A stretch of 53,740 bases of DNA from an uncultured Prochlorococcus sp. (GCA_902520485.1 CABYNZ010000005.1:1-53740); one strand, 5' to 3'. Positions 18,547 through 29,407 are shown, counted from the first letter of the stretch. Program-made: numbers and translations. Notes: generated by a model from the sequence alone, not told the origin.

Positions 18547-19938
18547 TTATAGAACCCTTATATTAAAATTTACCAGATCTTTGTTACATAGACTTTGATT
18601 ATTTATCCAATTAAACCTATCCAAATCAATTTTTTCTCCAGGAACAAGTAGAGGTATCCCTGGGGGATAAGGGCAAATAATATCTCCAGATATTTTATTT
18701 AATGATTGCGAGAAAGGAATACTCCTAGTCTCACTTCTCCAAGCAATTCCAATTTCGATTTCTGGAGTTTGAACTAATTTAAAAGGCGATTTGATCTCTT
18801 CTAAACTTTTTGATTTTTTGGAATTTAATAGTAATTTTTCCCATAACTTTTCAAATAAATTAAGAAAATCTTTTTGATTTCCAAATCCTAAGCAAAAAGT
18901 GAGAGTCATCATTTCTGGCAATTCAGCAATAAGCCCATTTCTATAAAAAAAATTATCCGCAGTAAAACCATCAATTCCAGCCTTAGAGGTATTTAATACA
19001 ATTTTTAAGGGGTCTTGAGTTTCTATAAGGGGAATATTTTTTTGAATTAATTTTTTGGCAATACTTTTTGCCTCTAAAATTCTTTTTTGATATTTTGATA
19101 AACTTTTTTTATTAAGCCAGTCTCTAATAGACTCTTCACAAGAAGAAAGTAATAAGGAACTTGGACTGGTAGTTTGCAACAAACTAATACTTTTGATTAA
19201 ATTACCTTCATTTATTAGATTTCCTTTGTACCAAAGTACCGCCGTTTGAGTTAATCCATTAAGTGACTTATGCAATGAATTAACGACTAAATCAGCCTTT
19301 GATGATAAGGCCGGTTTTGGTAAATTAAGGTTTTCACAAAAAAGGAAATATGAACCATGGGCTTCATCAACTAAAACAGGTAAATTTTTTTGATGACAAC
19401 AATCTATTAAAGGCTCTAAATCTCCTGCATAGCCATGATAAGAGGGATTTACAAGAATCACCCCTGCAATTTTATTCTCATCAAAATTTAGTTTTTTAAA
19501 TACATTTTCCAACCAAATTTTAGTAATTGGTTTGTAATGCCCCGTTCCGGTTGAAAATTCTAGGTCAAAAAATATTGGATTTATATTCTGCATCGCACAG
19601 ATTTTTATAACACTTATATGAACATTTCTAGGCATCAGTATATTTTCGCCTGGATTTGCCATTGCAATTACTGCTGATTGTATTAATCCGGAAGCTCCAT
19701 TAACTCCAAAAAAACACCCTTTAGCCCCAAATTTGTCAGAGAATTCTCTTTGAGATTTAGCAATTAATCCGCTTTGGGATAATGGAGAGCCTATTTCTGG
19801 GAGCTCGGGCAAGTCCCAATACCCAGGCGGATATTTTAATAACTTCACTAATTTATTTGGTAAAGCTGCCCCTCTGTTATGAGCGGGAAAGAATAAAGAC
19901 TTTTGAAACTTTTTAGTTAGAAAAGATGAAATGCTCAT
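18547..19938 (-). CDS. Orn/Lys/Arg decarboxylase family protein (PLP-dependent)
   Basis: A 463-residue fold-I PLP enzyme. Visible blocks are PAHNRGAALP (18-27), the GVNGASGLIQ phosphate-binding segment (78-87), VDEAHGSYF (190-198) and the Schiff-base lysine Lys224 in NSLHKSLNGLTQTAV. The length and the DEAHG/SxHK layout match the short cyanobacterial and Gram-positive members rather than the 700-residue enterobacterial enzymes. The substrate may be lysine, arginine or ornithine and cannot be fixed from sequence. It is probably co-transcribed with cdsA. Confidence 0.88.
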   Translation of the reverse strand: MSISSFLTKKFQKSLFFPAHNRGAALPNKLVKLLKYPPGYWDLPELPEIGSPLSQSGLIAKSQREFSDKFGAKGCFFGVNGASGLIQSAVIAMANPGENILMPRNVHISVIKICAMQNINPIFFDLEFSTGTGHYKPITKIWLENVFKKLNFDENKIAGVILVNPSYHGYAGDLEPLIDCCHQKNLPVLVDEAHGSYFLFCENLNLPKPALSSKADLVVNSLHKSLNGLTQTAVLWYKGNLINEGNLIKSISLLQTTSPSSLLLSSCEESIRDWLNKKSLSKYQKRILEAKSIAKKLIQKNIPLIETQDPLKIVLNTSKAGIDGFTADNFFYRNGLIAELPEMMTLTFCLGFGNQKDFLNLFEKLWEKLLLNSKKSKSLEEIKSPFKLVQTPEIEIGIAWRSETRSIPFSQSLNKISGDIICPYPPGIPLLVPGEKIDLDRFNWINNQSLCNKDLVNFNIRVL

Positions 19939-20002
19939 AAAGTATTTTTGAAATATATAGAATGGTTTACATGGTTATCTTTCTTGATATTTTTTAACTT
20001 TA

Positions 20003-21658
20003 ATGAAAAGATCTTATTCAAAATATTCTGCAAAAGGTGACTTACTTTGGTTGATTTTGAGACCATGGATTTTTATCCCAAGAGTTTTATATATCCTTTT
20101 AACTTTTATTTTTCTTTTTTTAAGAATACTTTTTCAAGGTAACAGTAAAAATAAAAATGTACAAAAAAATCTCTCGAAATATCTTTTTGATGTAATAACA
20201 GATTTAGGACCTTGTTTTATCAAATTAGGACAAGCACTCTCAACTAGACCAGATCTTGTTAGGCAAGATTGGCTTACAGAACTTACAAACTTACAAGATA
20301 ATCTCCCAGCATTTGATCACAAAATTGCTTTAAAAATCATTGAAGAGGAACTGGGATCATCTGCTTATGAATTATTTGAAGAGTTTCCAGATAGTCCTAT
20401 TGCTTCTGCAAGTTTAGGTCAAGTTTATAAAGCAAAAATAAATAATTCTTATCTAGCTGTCAAAGTACAGCGGCCAAATTTGTACTTTCTCATAAGAAGG
20501 GATGTTGTCATCTTAAGGTTTTTAGGAACTTTTTTATCCCCACTCTTACCATTAAATATAGGTGTTGGAATTGGAGAAATAATAGATGAATTTGGTAAAG
20601 CACTTTTTGATGAAATTGACTATCAAAAAGAGGCCGAAAATGCTTTAAAGTTTGCAAATTTATTCAAAGAAAACCCAAATATTTTTATTCCTAAATTAGA
20701 AAAACAGTTTTCATCTAAAAGAATTATCACAACCTCTTGGATTGATGGAGTTAAGTTAAGAGACCGAGCTTTATTAGAGGAAAATAACTTAATACCTTCT
20801 TCTTTTATAAAAACATGTGTCATCAGTGGACTGCAGCAATTATTTGAATTTGGATATTTTCATGCAGATCCACATCCAGGAAATATGTTTGCTCTTAAAG
20901 GAGGAAATGCAGATTGTGGGAATTTAGCTTATGTTGATTTTGGAATGATGGATACTATTACAAATTCAGATAGACTTACTCTTATCAAAGCAATTGTTCA
21001 CATAATAAATGAAGAATATTATCTTCTGGCAGAAGATTTCCAGAAATTAGGTTTTTTAACCAAAGAACAAGATCTTCAAAAACTTGTTGAACCATTAAGA
21101 GAAGTTCTTGGAGGATCTTTTGGCGCTGAGGTCGGTAATTTTAATCTTAAAAATGTTACTGATAAATTCTCAAAACTAATGTATTCTTATCCTTTTAGAG
21201 TTCCCAGCAGGTTTGCTTTAATAATAAGAGCAGTTGTTAGTCAAGAAGGTTTAGCACTAAGACTAGACCCTGAATTTAAAATTTTAAAAATTGCTTACCC
21301 ATATATTGCTAAAAAACTACTTACAGATAATTCTGAAGAGATTTTAGAAATCCTTTTAGAAGTCATTTTTGATAAAAAAGGTCAAATTCAAATAGAAAAA
21401 GTTGAAAGTTTGTTAAATATTTTATTTAAAGATTCTGAGAATATTAATTCAGACCTTATACCAGTTGCTAACGCAGGATTGAAATTATTTGTCAGTAAAA
21501 AAGGATCCGAAGTTAGGAAGAATCTTCTTTTAAGTCTTATAAAAGATGAAAAATTAGAATTTACTGATGCGAAAAAACTCTTAACTTTAATTAGAGATAC
21601 TTTTAGTCCCCAGAATTTCGCAAAAAGTGCAGTACAAAATATTATTTCTACATTTTAG
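20003..21658 (+). CDS. ABC1 (AarF/UbiB) family protein kinase-like ATPase
   Basis: A 551-residue UbiB-like kinase. Residues 22-46 form a hydrophobic segment. The ABC1 hallmarks are the KxGQ motif (FIKLGQALSTRPD, K74-Q77), the alanine-rich nucleotide loop ASASLGQVYKA (134-144), Lys154 in VKVQRP, HADPHPGN near 287-294 and the metal-binding VDFGMMD near 310-316. The family supports quinone or lipid metabolism. In cyanobacteria and plastids several paralogues affect prenylquinones and photo-oxidative stress. Its direct target is unknown. It is divergent from the PLP decarboxylase gene with a 64-bp gap. Confidence 0.9.
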   Translation: MKRSYSKYSAKGDLLWLILRPWIFIPRVLYILLTFIFLFLRILFQGNSKNKNVQKNLSKYLFDVITDLGPCFIKLGQALSTRPDLVRQDWLTELTNLQDNLPAFDHKIALKIIEEELGSSAYELFEEFPDSPIASASLGQVYKAKINNSYLAVKVQRPNLYFLIRRDVVILRFLGTFLSPLLPLNIGVGIGEIIDEFGKALFDEIDYQKEAENALKFANLFKENPNIFIPKLEKQFSSKRIITTSWIDGVKLRDRALLEENNLIPSSFIKTCVISGLQQLFEFGYFHADPHPGNMFALKGGNADCGNLAYVDFGMMDTITNSDRLTLIKAIVHIINEEYYLLAEDFQKLGFLTKEQDLQKLVEPLREVLGGSFGAEVGNFNLKNVTDKFSKLMYSYPFRVPSRFALIIRAVVSQEGLALRLDPEFKILKIAYPYIAKKLLTDNSEEILEILLEVIFDKKGQIQIEKVESLLNILFKDSENINSDLIPVANAGLKLFVSKKGSEVRKNLLLSLIKDEKLEFTDAKKLLTLIRDTFSPQNFAKSAVQNIISTF

Positions 21659-21767
21659 TTCTTACTTTAATATCTAATTAATTTACTTATGATTTCAATT
21701 CCATTAGAATTATATACATTGTCTTAAAAATGAGAATTAAAAGGATTATTTAACTTTAGAAGATTAA

Positions 21768-22262
21768 ATGAATATTTTGAAAAATCTCTTTTTATTTAAT
21801 AAAAAATCTGAAAAAATTAAAGATTTTAATCCTGAATTGGTTGACCAATATATAGAAATTGCAAAGTTAGTAAAAGAAGCACGAATTCAACAAAGCCTTA
21901 CAATTAAAGAATTATCATACATTTCAAAAATTCCTGAAAAAATAATAAACTCTATTGAAGATAATAATATTAATATTAGACCAGAATATCCTTTTATAAG
22001 ATCTATATTAATTAAATTAGAGGATTGCTTAGTTTTAAAAAAAAATACATTATTAAATTTAGCAGTTAAAGAAAGAAAAATTTTAAAGAAAAAGGGAAAG
22101 GATTTTCTTTTTAGGAAATTTGATCTTATCAATACATGGCAGGGAAGTCTTATGTATTTTTTTATATTAGTTCTAACTGTATTTATATTAAAAAGATACT
22201 TTATTTTAAATGTAAATGTTATTGAGATTCAAACTATTGAAAATAAGATCATTGATAAGTAG
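21768..22262 (+). CDS. RodZ-like helix-turn-helix membrane protein
   Basis: A 164-residue protein with an N-terminal Cro/RodZ-type helix-turn-helix (about 31-100: KEARIQQSLTIKELSYISKI, then PEYPFIRSIL) and a single transmembrane helix at 125-146. This is the RodZ layout: cytoplasmic HTH for MreB contact, one helix, and a short periplasmic tail. The tail here is only about 18 residues, much shorter than E. coli RodZ. A cell-shape role is inferred from family resemblance. It starts 109 bp after the ABC1 gene and ends 13 nt from the convergent malQ stop. Confidence 0.7.
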   Translation: MNILKNLFLFNKKSEKIKDFNPELVDQYIEIAKLVKEARIQQSLTIKELSYISKIPEKIINSIEDNNINIRPEYPFIRSILIKLEDCLVLKKNTLLNLAVKERKILKKKGKDFLFRKFDLINTWQGSLMYFFILVLTVFILKRYFILNVNVIEIQTIENKIIDK

Positions 22263-22275
22263 TTTTTAATAAATT

Positions 22276-23796
22276 CTACTTTAAAGTTCTCCCAAAATTA
22301 TTTCCTAGTTCACTAAACATTTTTATATTATCTTCTATTTCTTCTAAAGGACGATTTAACTTCCATTTCCAATTATTTTTTGTGGTGCCAGGTTTGTTTA
22401 ATCTACTTGAATCGTCTAGAGATAATAGATCTTGAAATGGAGCGATAAAAAGATTAGCATTTGTCTCCATGCCAATTTCTATTAAATCCCATGAAGGATT
22501 TTCTGAAAATTTATACTCATTCTTTATTCTTTTTTTTGATTCATAATCTAGATTTTCCCACCATGATACAGAAGTAGAGTTGTCGTGAGTACCTGTATAA
22601 ACTACCCAATTCTCTCCTTCAATATTTTTAGGCAAATAAGGATTATCTTCATTGCCATCAAAAGCGAATTGTAATATTTTCATGCCAGGAAGTTCAAAAT
22701 TTTTCCTTAATTTCTCCACATCTGGAGTTATTACTCCTAGATCCTCCGCAATAATTGGTAGATAGTTACCCCCTAGATCCTTTTTTACTTTTTTTAATAG
22801 CGTTCTCCCTGGAGAATTTATCCATTTTCCAATAATTGCCGATTTAGCACTTCCATTAACTCTCCAGTATCCTGCAAGACCTCTGAAATGATCTAATCTC
22901 AACAAGTCCACAAGTTCAAATTGCCTTTGAAATCTTTTTCTCCACCAATCGAAATTAGTCCTCTTATGTTTTGACCAAAAATAAGTTGGTGTCCCCCATA
23001 ATTGTCCTGTTGATGAAAAATAATCAGGCGGAACTCCACTTTGAAAGATTAAATCTCCATTTTTAAAAATTGAAAATAATGATTTATTACTCCAAACATC
23101 GGCACTGTCCCTAGAGACATAAAAAGGCAAATCCCCAATAAGCTTTACATTCTTTGATTTAGCAAAGTTTTTAATAGTTCTCCATTGCTCATCTAAATGC
23201 CATTGCATTAATTTTTTAATAAGTATCTCTTCACTTTTTTCCTCTATCCATGATTTTAAAAACTTATTGTTTTTTATTTTAAATTGTTTAGGCCATTGCC
23301 ACCAAGGCAACATTTTAAATTCCTCTCTAATAACAACAAATATTGCATAATCCTCAACCCAGGAATTCTTACTAATCCATTTATAAAAATCAAGTTTTCT
23401 CTCTTCAGATTGGTAAATCCAACCTTGTAAAAGGAGTTGTCCTAATTTTTTTGTTAATGCATCAGCTACATCAAAATCAAAATGATTTTTATTCTGATTT
23501 ATGGGTCCTAATTCAGCTTTATTTGAAATAAAGATATAGCCTTCCTCGATTAAATTATCAATATCTAGAAACCATGGATTTAGTGCAAAACTAGATGGGG
23601 AGCTATATGGAGACCCCGTAGAATCAGTAGGCGTGAGAGGTAAAAATTGCCAGTATTCAATCCCATATTTTTGAAGCTTTTTTATCCATTCTTTAGCTCC
23701 TCTACCAAAAGTTCCACATTCACTGCCTCCAGGTATACATGAAGGATGCATAAGTATCCCTAATGATTTTTTTGTAAGAACTGATTTTGAAAACAT
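22276..23796 (-). CDS. malQ: 4-alpha-glucanotransferase (amylomaltase, GH77)
   Basis: A 506-residue GH77 enzyme that transfers maltosyl units between glucans during glycogen breakdown. The catalytic set is present: nucleophile Asp302 in LRLDHFRGLAGYWR, acid/base Glu351 in AEDLGVITPDV and Asp405 in YTGTHDNST. The N-terminal GILMHPSCIPG and PTDSTGSPYSSPS blocks are also typical. It is a single gene, divergent from prs across a 268-bp gap. Together with the GH57 enzyme elsewhere in the window it belongs to storage-glucan metabolism. Confidence 0.96.
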   Translation of the reverse strand: MFSKSVLTKKSLGILMHPSCIPGGSECGTFGRGAKEWIKKLQKYGIEYWQFLPLTPTDSTGSPYSSPSSFALNPWFLDIDNLIEEGYIFISNKAELGPINQNKNHFDFDVADALTKKLGQLLLQGWIYQSEERKLDFYKWISKNSWVEDYAIFVVIREEFKMLPWWQWPKQFKIKNNKFLKSWIEEKSEEILIKKLMQWHLDEQWRTIKNFAKSKNVKLIGDLPFYVSRDSADVWSNKSLFSIFKNGDLIFQSGVPPDYFSSTGQLWGTPTYFWSKHKRTNFDWWRKRFQRQFELVDLLRLDHFRGLAGYWRVNGSAKSAIIGKWINSPGRTLLKKVKKDLGGNYLPIIAEDLGVITPDVEKLRKNFELPGMKILQFAFDGNEDNPYLPKNIEGENWVVYTGTHDNSTSVSWWENLDYESKKRIKNEYKFSENPSWDLIEIGMETNANLFIAPFQDLLSLDDSSRLNKPGTTKNNWKWKLNRPLEEIEDNIKMFSELGNNFGRTLK

Positions 23797-23933
23797 TTAT
23801 TTAATTATATTTTGATTATTTACAAAAAAATTTTGTTTAATTCTCTAAATTCAAACATAATCAAATTTTTTTTAATTGACAAATATTGGTATTATCCCAA
23901 GTGTTTTTATAAATAGAAAATTTTTTTTACTAC

Positions 23934-23959
23934 TTTATTCTTTATTCTATTCTTTATTC
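23934..23959. repeat. Short imperfect TTTATTC repeat in the malQ-prs gap
   Basis: Three TTTATTC units and one shortened TATTC lie head to tail (23934-23940, 23941-23947, 23948-23952, 23953-23959). It is a small low-complexity tract in the upstream region of prs, and nothing marks it as functional. Confidence 0.6.
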
Positions 23960-24064
23960 GGTATCCTGCTTAAGAGGTATGATTTTGAAAAGATCTATAC
24001 ATTATCTTTTGCTAAATTCACATAAACGACTACGATAAGTATATAGTTTTATAGTACTAATTTC

Positions 24065-25060
24065 GTGACAAGCTTTATCACGGCAGTGCAGAATAAAGAA
24101 CCAAATTTTAATCTAACTAATAGTAGATTAAGGTTAGTAAGTGGAACTACAAATCCTAAATTAGCTGAAGAAATTGCATCATACTTAGGGATTGAAAATG
24201 TTCCCTTAATATCGAAAAGATTTGCGGATGGAGAACTTTATGTCCAAATCCAGCAATCTATTAGAGGTTGCGATGTATTCCTGATACAACCAACATGCGC
24301 TCCTGTAAACGATAGTTTAATGGAACTAATGATTATGGTTGATGCTTGCAAGAGGGCTTCTGCAAGACAAATAACTGCTGTAATCCCTTATTTTGGATAT
24401 GCCAGGGCAGATAGAAAGACTTCTGGAAGAGAGTCCATAACGGCAAAACTTACTGCTAATTTACTAGAGAAATCTGGAGTCGATAGGGTTCTTGCTATGG
24501 ATTTACATTCGGCTCAAATACAAGGTTATTTTGATATTCCATGCGATCACATTTATGGCTCACCTGTATTAATTGATTATTTAGATACTTTAAATCTCGA
24601 GGAAGTTGTTGTTGTTTCTCCTGATGTAGGAGGAGTGGCAAGAGCAAGAGCATTCGCAAAATTAATGAACGATGCTCCCTTAGCAATAATTGACAAAAGA
24701 AGAGCAGCTCATAATATCGCTGAAAGTCTTACAGTTATTGGTGAAGTTAAAGGCAAAACTGCTATCCTCATAGACGATATGATAGATACTGGGGGCACAA
24801 TATGTTCTGGAGCTAACTTATTAAAAAAAGAGGGAGCTAATAGAATATTTGCATGTGCCTCACATGCTGTATTTTCCCCTCCTTCTTATGAAAGATTAAG
24901 TAAAAAGGATTTATTCGAACAAGTTATAGTTACTAATAGTATTCCAGTTTTAGTTAAAGATAATTTCCCACAGTTAAAAGTCCTTTCTGTAGCAAATATG
25001 CTGGGTGAAGCAATTTGGAGAATTCATGAAGAAAGTTCTGTTAGTTCAATGTTCAGATAA
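24065..25060 (+). CDS. prs: Ribose-phosphate pyrophosphokinase (PRPP synthetase)
   Basis: A 331-residue class I PRPP synthetase that makes PRPP from ribose-5-phosphate and ATP for nucleotides, histidine and tryptophan. Visible elements are the RFADGELYVQI block (52-62), the ATP-contact PYFGYARADRK (108-118), the metal site DLHSAQIQGYFD (146-157) and the PRPP loop LIDDMIDTGGT (235-245). The start is GTG at 24065; the N-terminus is a little longer than in E. coli. The stop is 9 nt from the convergent small-protein gene. Confidence 0.96.
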   Translation: MTSFITAVQNKEPNFNLTNSRLRLVSGTTNPKLAEEIASYLGIENVPLISKRFADGELYVQIQQSIRGCDVFLIQPTCAPVNDSLMELMIMVDACKRASARQITAVIPYFGYARADRKTSGRESITAKLTANLLEKSGVDRVLAMDLHSAQIQGYFDIPCDHIYGSPVLIDYLDTLNLEEVVVVSPDVGGVARARAFAKLMNDAPLAIIDKRRAAHNIAESLTVIGEVKGKTAILIDDMIDTGGTICSGANLLKKEGANRIFACASHAVFSPPSYERLSKKDLFEQVIVTNSIPVLVKDNFPQLKVLSVANMLGEAIWRIHEESSVSSMFR

Positions 25061-25069
25061 TTATAAAAT

Positions 25070-25510
25070 TTATTTTTTGCTTTCTTTTAAAAGTTGCTTT
25101 AAACTTTTTTCATAGTCATTTTTAATTTTTTCTGGGATGCTTTCAGGACAAATATTGAGAGCACTTCCAATAATCTGAAATGTCCCTGCGTTATAAAGTT
25201 TTTTTTCGTCAAGTTTTTTATTTCCTAATTCTTGAATAGAGCCACCATGCTTGCCAATAATTACATTCGCAAAAGTAGCACTGGCAATGCCTAGCCCTTT
25301 ATTAAAATCAACTTCAGCTTTTGAAGCTATACAAAGATAAGATGCACCCATTTGCCGATATAAGAAAAGATCTTTTTCTGAGGCAGCAATAAAATTTTTT
25401 TCGGCTTTAATTTGTTTATTTAGTGTATTAATCTCAAAATGTAAGAAGGGGATAATGAGACTAATGCCTAAAAATCTTAGAATTCTTTTTGAGTAAAAAC
25501 TAATATCCAT
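25070..25510 (-). CDS. Conserved secreted protein, unknown function
   Basis: A 146-residue protein with a hydrophobic N-terminal segment (about 9-24) that looks like a signal peptide or anchor. The rest is a compact, probably helical domain with YLCIASKAEVDF, GIASATFANVIIGKHGG and NICPESIP blocks. It holds exactly two cysteines, 60 and 121, which could form one disulfide outside the cytoplasm. I recall similar proteins in marine Synechococcus and Prochlorococcus without a known role, and I do not assign one. It lies between prs and the CpeS-like gene. Confidence 0.7.
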   Translation of the reverse strand: MDISFYSKRILRFLGISLIIPFLHFEINTLNKQIKAEKNFIAASEKDLFLYRQMGASYLCIASKAEVDFNKGLGIASATFANVIIGKHGGSIQELGNKKLDEKKLYNAGTFQIIGSALNICPESIPEKIKNDYEKSLKQLLKESKK

Positions 25511-25573
25511 TAACTAAGATTATTTATTATCAAGATAACATTATTATTTTTAAGATTTATAGATAAAAAGGAC

Positions 25574-26113
25574 TTACTTAATAATTTTTATTTCGTGATG
25601 ATTCTCTACTATTTTTAGTTTATTTTTGTTCCAAGAATAAATTACCCTAAATCTGTAATTATCCGAATCTACAAGTCTTGTATGTTCAATTATATACCAA
25701 TCTTTGTAAGTAGATTCAAAAATCATTTCATGTTCGTCGACTTGCTTAATATTTGAAATCCCTCCATCATTGCTTAAATAAAAATTTTCCCTTATTAGTT
25801 GGTGACCTTTTAAAAATGCACGCATTTCTCCTCTTTCCTTGTATTGGGGGTTTTCCTCAAAGAAATCATATTTTTTTTCAGGGTGCCAAGTAAATTTATA
25901 ATGCGATTCCCATTCAGATTTATTTTCAAGAGCTTCTATATTTATTTTCATACATAAATTATATGTTTTTTGTACTTCTTCAATGAAGTAAGTTCTATTG
26001 GATTTCCATAATCCAATATTCCTCGAAAACCACCTTTTTAAATTACTGTTTAAATTAATTTCTGGAGGGTTTTCGCCAAAATTAAGATTTTTCTTTTGAT
26101 TAATAGCAACCAT
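25574..26113 (-). CDS. CpeS/CpcS-like lipocalin-fold protein (candidate bilin lyase family)
   Basis: A 179-residue soluble protein rich in beta strands. The opening LKRWFSRNIGLWKSNRTYF resembles the start of CpcS/CpeS phycobilin lyases (FF..S.G.W.SQRTYH). The later pattern of charged strands ending in YRFRVIYSWNKNKLKIVENHHEI fits a ten-strand lipocalin barrel of 170-200 residues. S-type lyases attach bilins to phycobiliprotein cysteines. High-light Prochlorococcus has lost phycobilisomes and keeps at most a remnant phycoerythrin, so the role here is unclear. Family assignment is by eye and moderate. It is divergent from sasA with a 106-bp gap. Confidence 0.5.
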   Translation of the reverse strand: MVAINQKKNLNFGENPPEINLNSNLKRWFSRNIGLWKSNRTYFIEEVQKTYNLCMKINIEALENKSEWESHYKFTWHPEKKYDFFEENPQYKERGEMRAFLKGHQLIRENFYLSNDGGISNIKQVDEHEMIFESTYKDWYIIEHTRLVDSDNYRFRVIYSWNKNKLKIVENHHEIKIIK

Positions 26114-26219
26114 ATATAAATAAGCCTTATTTATTTCATAGCTTATCTGTAAAATAAAAATAAATATCTTAATGTGTTTATAAGGATTAACAGCTTTTCA
26201 ACACTTCCGAGGAAATCAT

Positions 26220-27338
26220 TTGAATGATAAAAAACAGTTAAAATTAATACTTGTAGCAGCTAGAAATCAACTTTCTAGTAATGATATTAAGTCTCTGATA
26301 GCTTATTTAGAATCAGATGATTGTGAATTTGAGATATCACTCCAGATTTCTGAACCCACAGAACAACCAGAATTACTCGAATTACATAGATTGGTTGCTA
26401 TTCCCGCTCTTATAAAGCTTTCGCCCAGTCCGAAACAAATTTTTGCAGGTAGTAATATTTTCTCTCAGTTACAGAAATGGTTACCAAGGTGGACACAGGA
26501 AGGCTTAACGAAAAATCTAGGTATTAATTTGCAACCATCAAAAATAGATTCAATAAGAACTCAAAAAGAATTTCTTTTGGAAGACGAACTTCTTGTCTTA
26601 AGACAAGAAAATGAGACATTAACAAAAAGAATAGAGTCTCAAGAAAGATTACTTAGAATGGTAGCGCACGAATTAAGAACTCCCTTAACCGCTGCAACTT
26701 TAGCTGTTCAAAGTCAAAAACTTGGACAAATAGATATTTCAAAATTGCAAGAAGTAATTAAAAGACGCCTCGAAGAAATTGAACTCTTATCTCAGGATCT
26801 CTTGGAGGTTGGAACAACAAAATGGGAAGCGTTATTTAATCCCCAGAAAATTGACTTAGGTAATATAAGCGCTGAGGTGATACTTGAATTGGAAAAATTC
26901 TGGAGATTGAGGAATATTGAAATTGATACTGATATCCCGTCTGATCTACCAAATGTCTTCGCTGATCAAAGAAGAATGAGGCAAGTATTTTTAAATTTAA
27001 TTGAAAATGCTATTAAATTTTCTAAAGACTCTGGATCCATAAAAATTACAATGATCCATAAGACAAATCAGTGGGTAGAAATAACAATTTGTGACAAAGG
27101 TGCAGGGATTCCTTTGAGCGAACAGAAAAGGATTTTTCTTGATAGAGTAAGACTTCCACAGACTTCTGAAGGAACTTCAGGATTTGGGATAGGGCTTTCT
27201 GTCTGTAGAAGAATAGTACAGGTCCATGGGGGAAGAATATGGGTTGTATCTGAAGTTGGCGTCGGTTCTTGCTTTCATTTCACTGTTCCTGTATGGCAAG
27301 GACAAAATAAAGATCAACAATACTTGACGAAAGGCTAG
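26220..27338 (+). CDS. sasA: Adaptive-response sensory kinase SasA (clock output)
   Basis: A 372-residue histidine kinase with a KaiB-like thioredoxin-fold sensor at residues 7-100 ([16 protein letters not shown]), a coiled linker (120-145), a HisKA domain with His150 in [14 protein letters not shown], and an ATPase domain with N box [17 protein letters not shown] and GFGIGLSV. SasA reads KaiC phosphorylation state and passes phosphate to RpaA, setting day/night expression. Prochlorococcus keeps KaiB and KaiC but lacks KaiA. The start is TTG at 26220, preceded by a good GAGG ribosome site at 26209-26212. tRNA-Glu follows 42 nt after the stop. Confidence 0.95.
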   Translation: MNDKKQLKLILVAARNQLSSNDIKSLIAYLESDDCEFEISLQISEPTEQPELLELHRLVAIPALIKLSPSPKQIFAGSNIFSQLQKWLPRWTQEGLTKNLGINLQPSKIDSIRTQKEFLLEDELLVLRQENETLTKRIESQERLLRMVAHELRTPLTAATLAVQSQKLGQIDISKLQEVIKRRLEEIELLSQDLLEVGTTKWEALFNPQKIDLGNISAEVILELEKFWRLRNIEIDTDIPSDLPNVFADQRRMRQVFLNLIENAIKFSKDSGSIKITMIHKTNQWVEITICDKGAGIPLSEQKRIFLDRVRLPQTSEGTSGFGIGLSVCRRIVQVHGGRIWVVSEVGVGSCFHFTVPVWQGQNKDQQYLTKG

Positions 27339-27380
27339 CCTTACTCTTAATTTTTAATAAGCTGTATATGCTAATTTCCT

Positions 27381-27453
27381 GGCCCCATCGTCTAGAGGCC
27401 TAGGACACCTCCCTTTCACGGAGGCGACAGGGGTTCGAATCCCCTTGGGGCTA
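27381..27453 (+). tRNA. trnE: tRNA-Glu (anticodon TTC)
   Basis: A 73-nt cloverleaf. The acceptor arms pair with a G1-U72 wobble, as in plastid tRNA-Glu. The anticodon loop CCTTTCACG contains TTC, and the T loop reads GGTTCGAATCC. No CCA is encoded. Besides translation, tRNA-Glu is the substrate of glutamyl-tRNA reductase, the first step to chlorophyll and heme. It sits between sasA and the convergent SRPBCC gene. Confidence 0.97.
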
Positions 27454-27463
27454 TTTTAAAAAC

Positions 27464-28006
27464 TTAAACTAAATTTATTAGGGTTTTTGCTTGTCTATCT
27501 ACGGCAATTAAATTTTCTGATAAATCTTTTTTTAGTCTTTTTTCTATCATACCGATTGGCATCCACTGACATCCTTGAACAGTGAGATCGTAAATTAATG
27601 AATTTTTGGAAGTATTTTTAATATTTTGAATTTTCCAACTACCTTCAAACTTCCTGAAATCTCCTTTTATCAAATTGAATTTTAAAAGGCCATGCTCCTT
27701 GTCTTCAAATAAGTCTATAGTTACTTCAGCTGAAAATTTCATGCCAAGGAAATCCTGAGCCCCAACTTGTTTAAGGTGTACATTATTTCCCTTCTGAAAT
27801 ATTTTTTTGCTCGATAAAAGATTTGGAATGTAAAGATTTAGCCGATCATAGTCTGTTAAAACACCCCACAAAGAATCGAAACTTGCAGAAGTTGTAAGTT
27901 GAGCTGCCAGTCTTCTTGTACCGCCAGAAAGCCTTTCCATCGTCTGCTCAATTGTCCTGAAATCATTGTTTTTATAATGATTCATTGATTCTTGAGGATT
28001 GTTCAT
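27464..28006 (-). CDS. SRPBCC (polyketide cyclase / Coq10-like) domain protein
   Basis: A 180-residue protein with one START-like helix-grip domain. The typical features are the opening strand RRLAAQLTTSASFDSLWGVLTDYDRLNLYIPNL, the KQVGAQDFLGMKFSAEVTIDLFE segment, and the C-terminal long helix (MIEKRLKKDLSENLIAV). Such domains bind hydrophobic ligands such as quinones, pigments or lipids. The ligand here is unknown. It is divergent from petH across 181 bp and ends 10 nt from tRNA-Glu. Confidence 0.8.
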   Translation of the reverse strand: MNNPQESMNHYKNNDFRTIEQTMERLSGGTRRLAAQLTTSASFDSLWGVLTDYDRLNLYIPNLLSSKKIFQKGNNVHLKQVGAQDFLGMKFSAEVTIDLFEDKEHGLLKFNLIKGDFRKFEGSWKIQNIKNTSKNSLIYDLTVQGCQWMPIGMIEKRLKKDLSENLIAVDRQAKTLINLV

Positions 28007-28067
28007 ACAATGAATTTTTAATTAGATTAAAATCATGTCTGTGTAACTATACTGATAAAAACAATAA

Positions 28068-29297
<1,230 letters not shown>

Positions 29298-29407
29298 ATC
29301 TTTGATATTTAGAAATAAGTTTCACCTAATAAATACTTTTTGGTTTAGACACAATATGTAGCTAATATTTAAAAAAAAGAGGATTTTAAATAAAGAATAC
29401 TAAAAAT

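Noticed and set aside
23876..23895. TTGACA followed by TATTAT in the malQ-prs gap
   Set aside because: The spacer between the two boxes is only 8 nt, so they cannot form one sigma-70 promoter.
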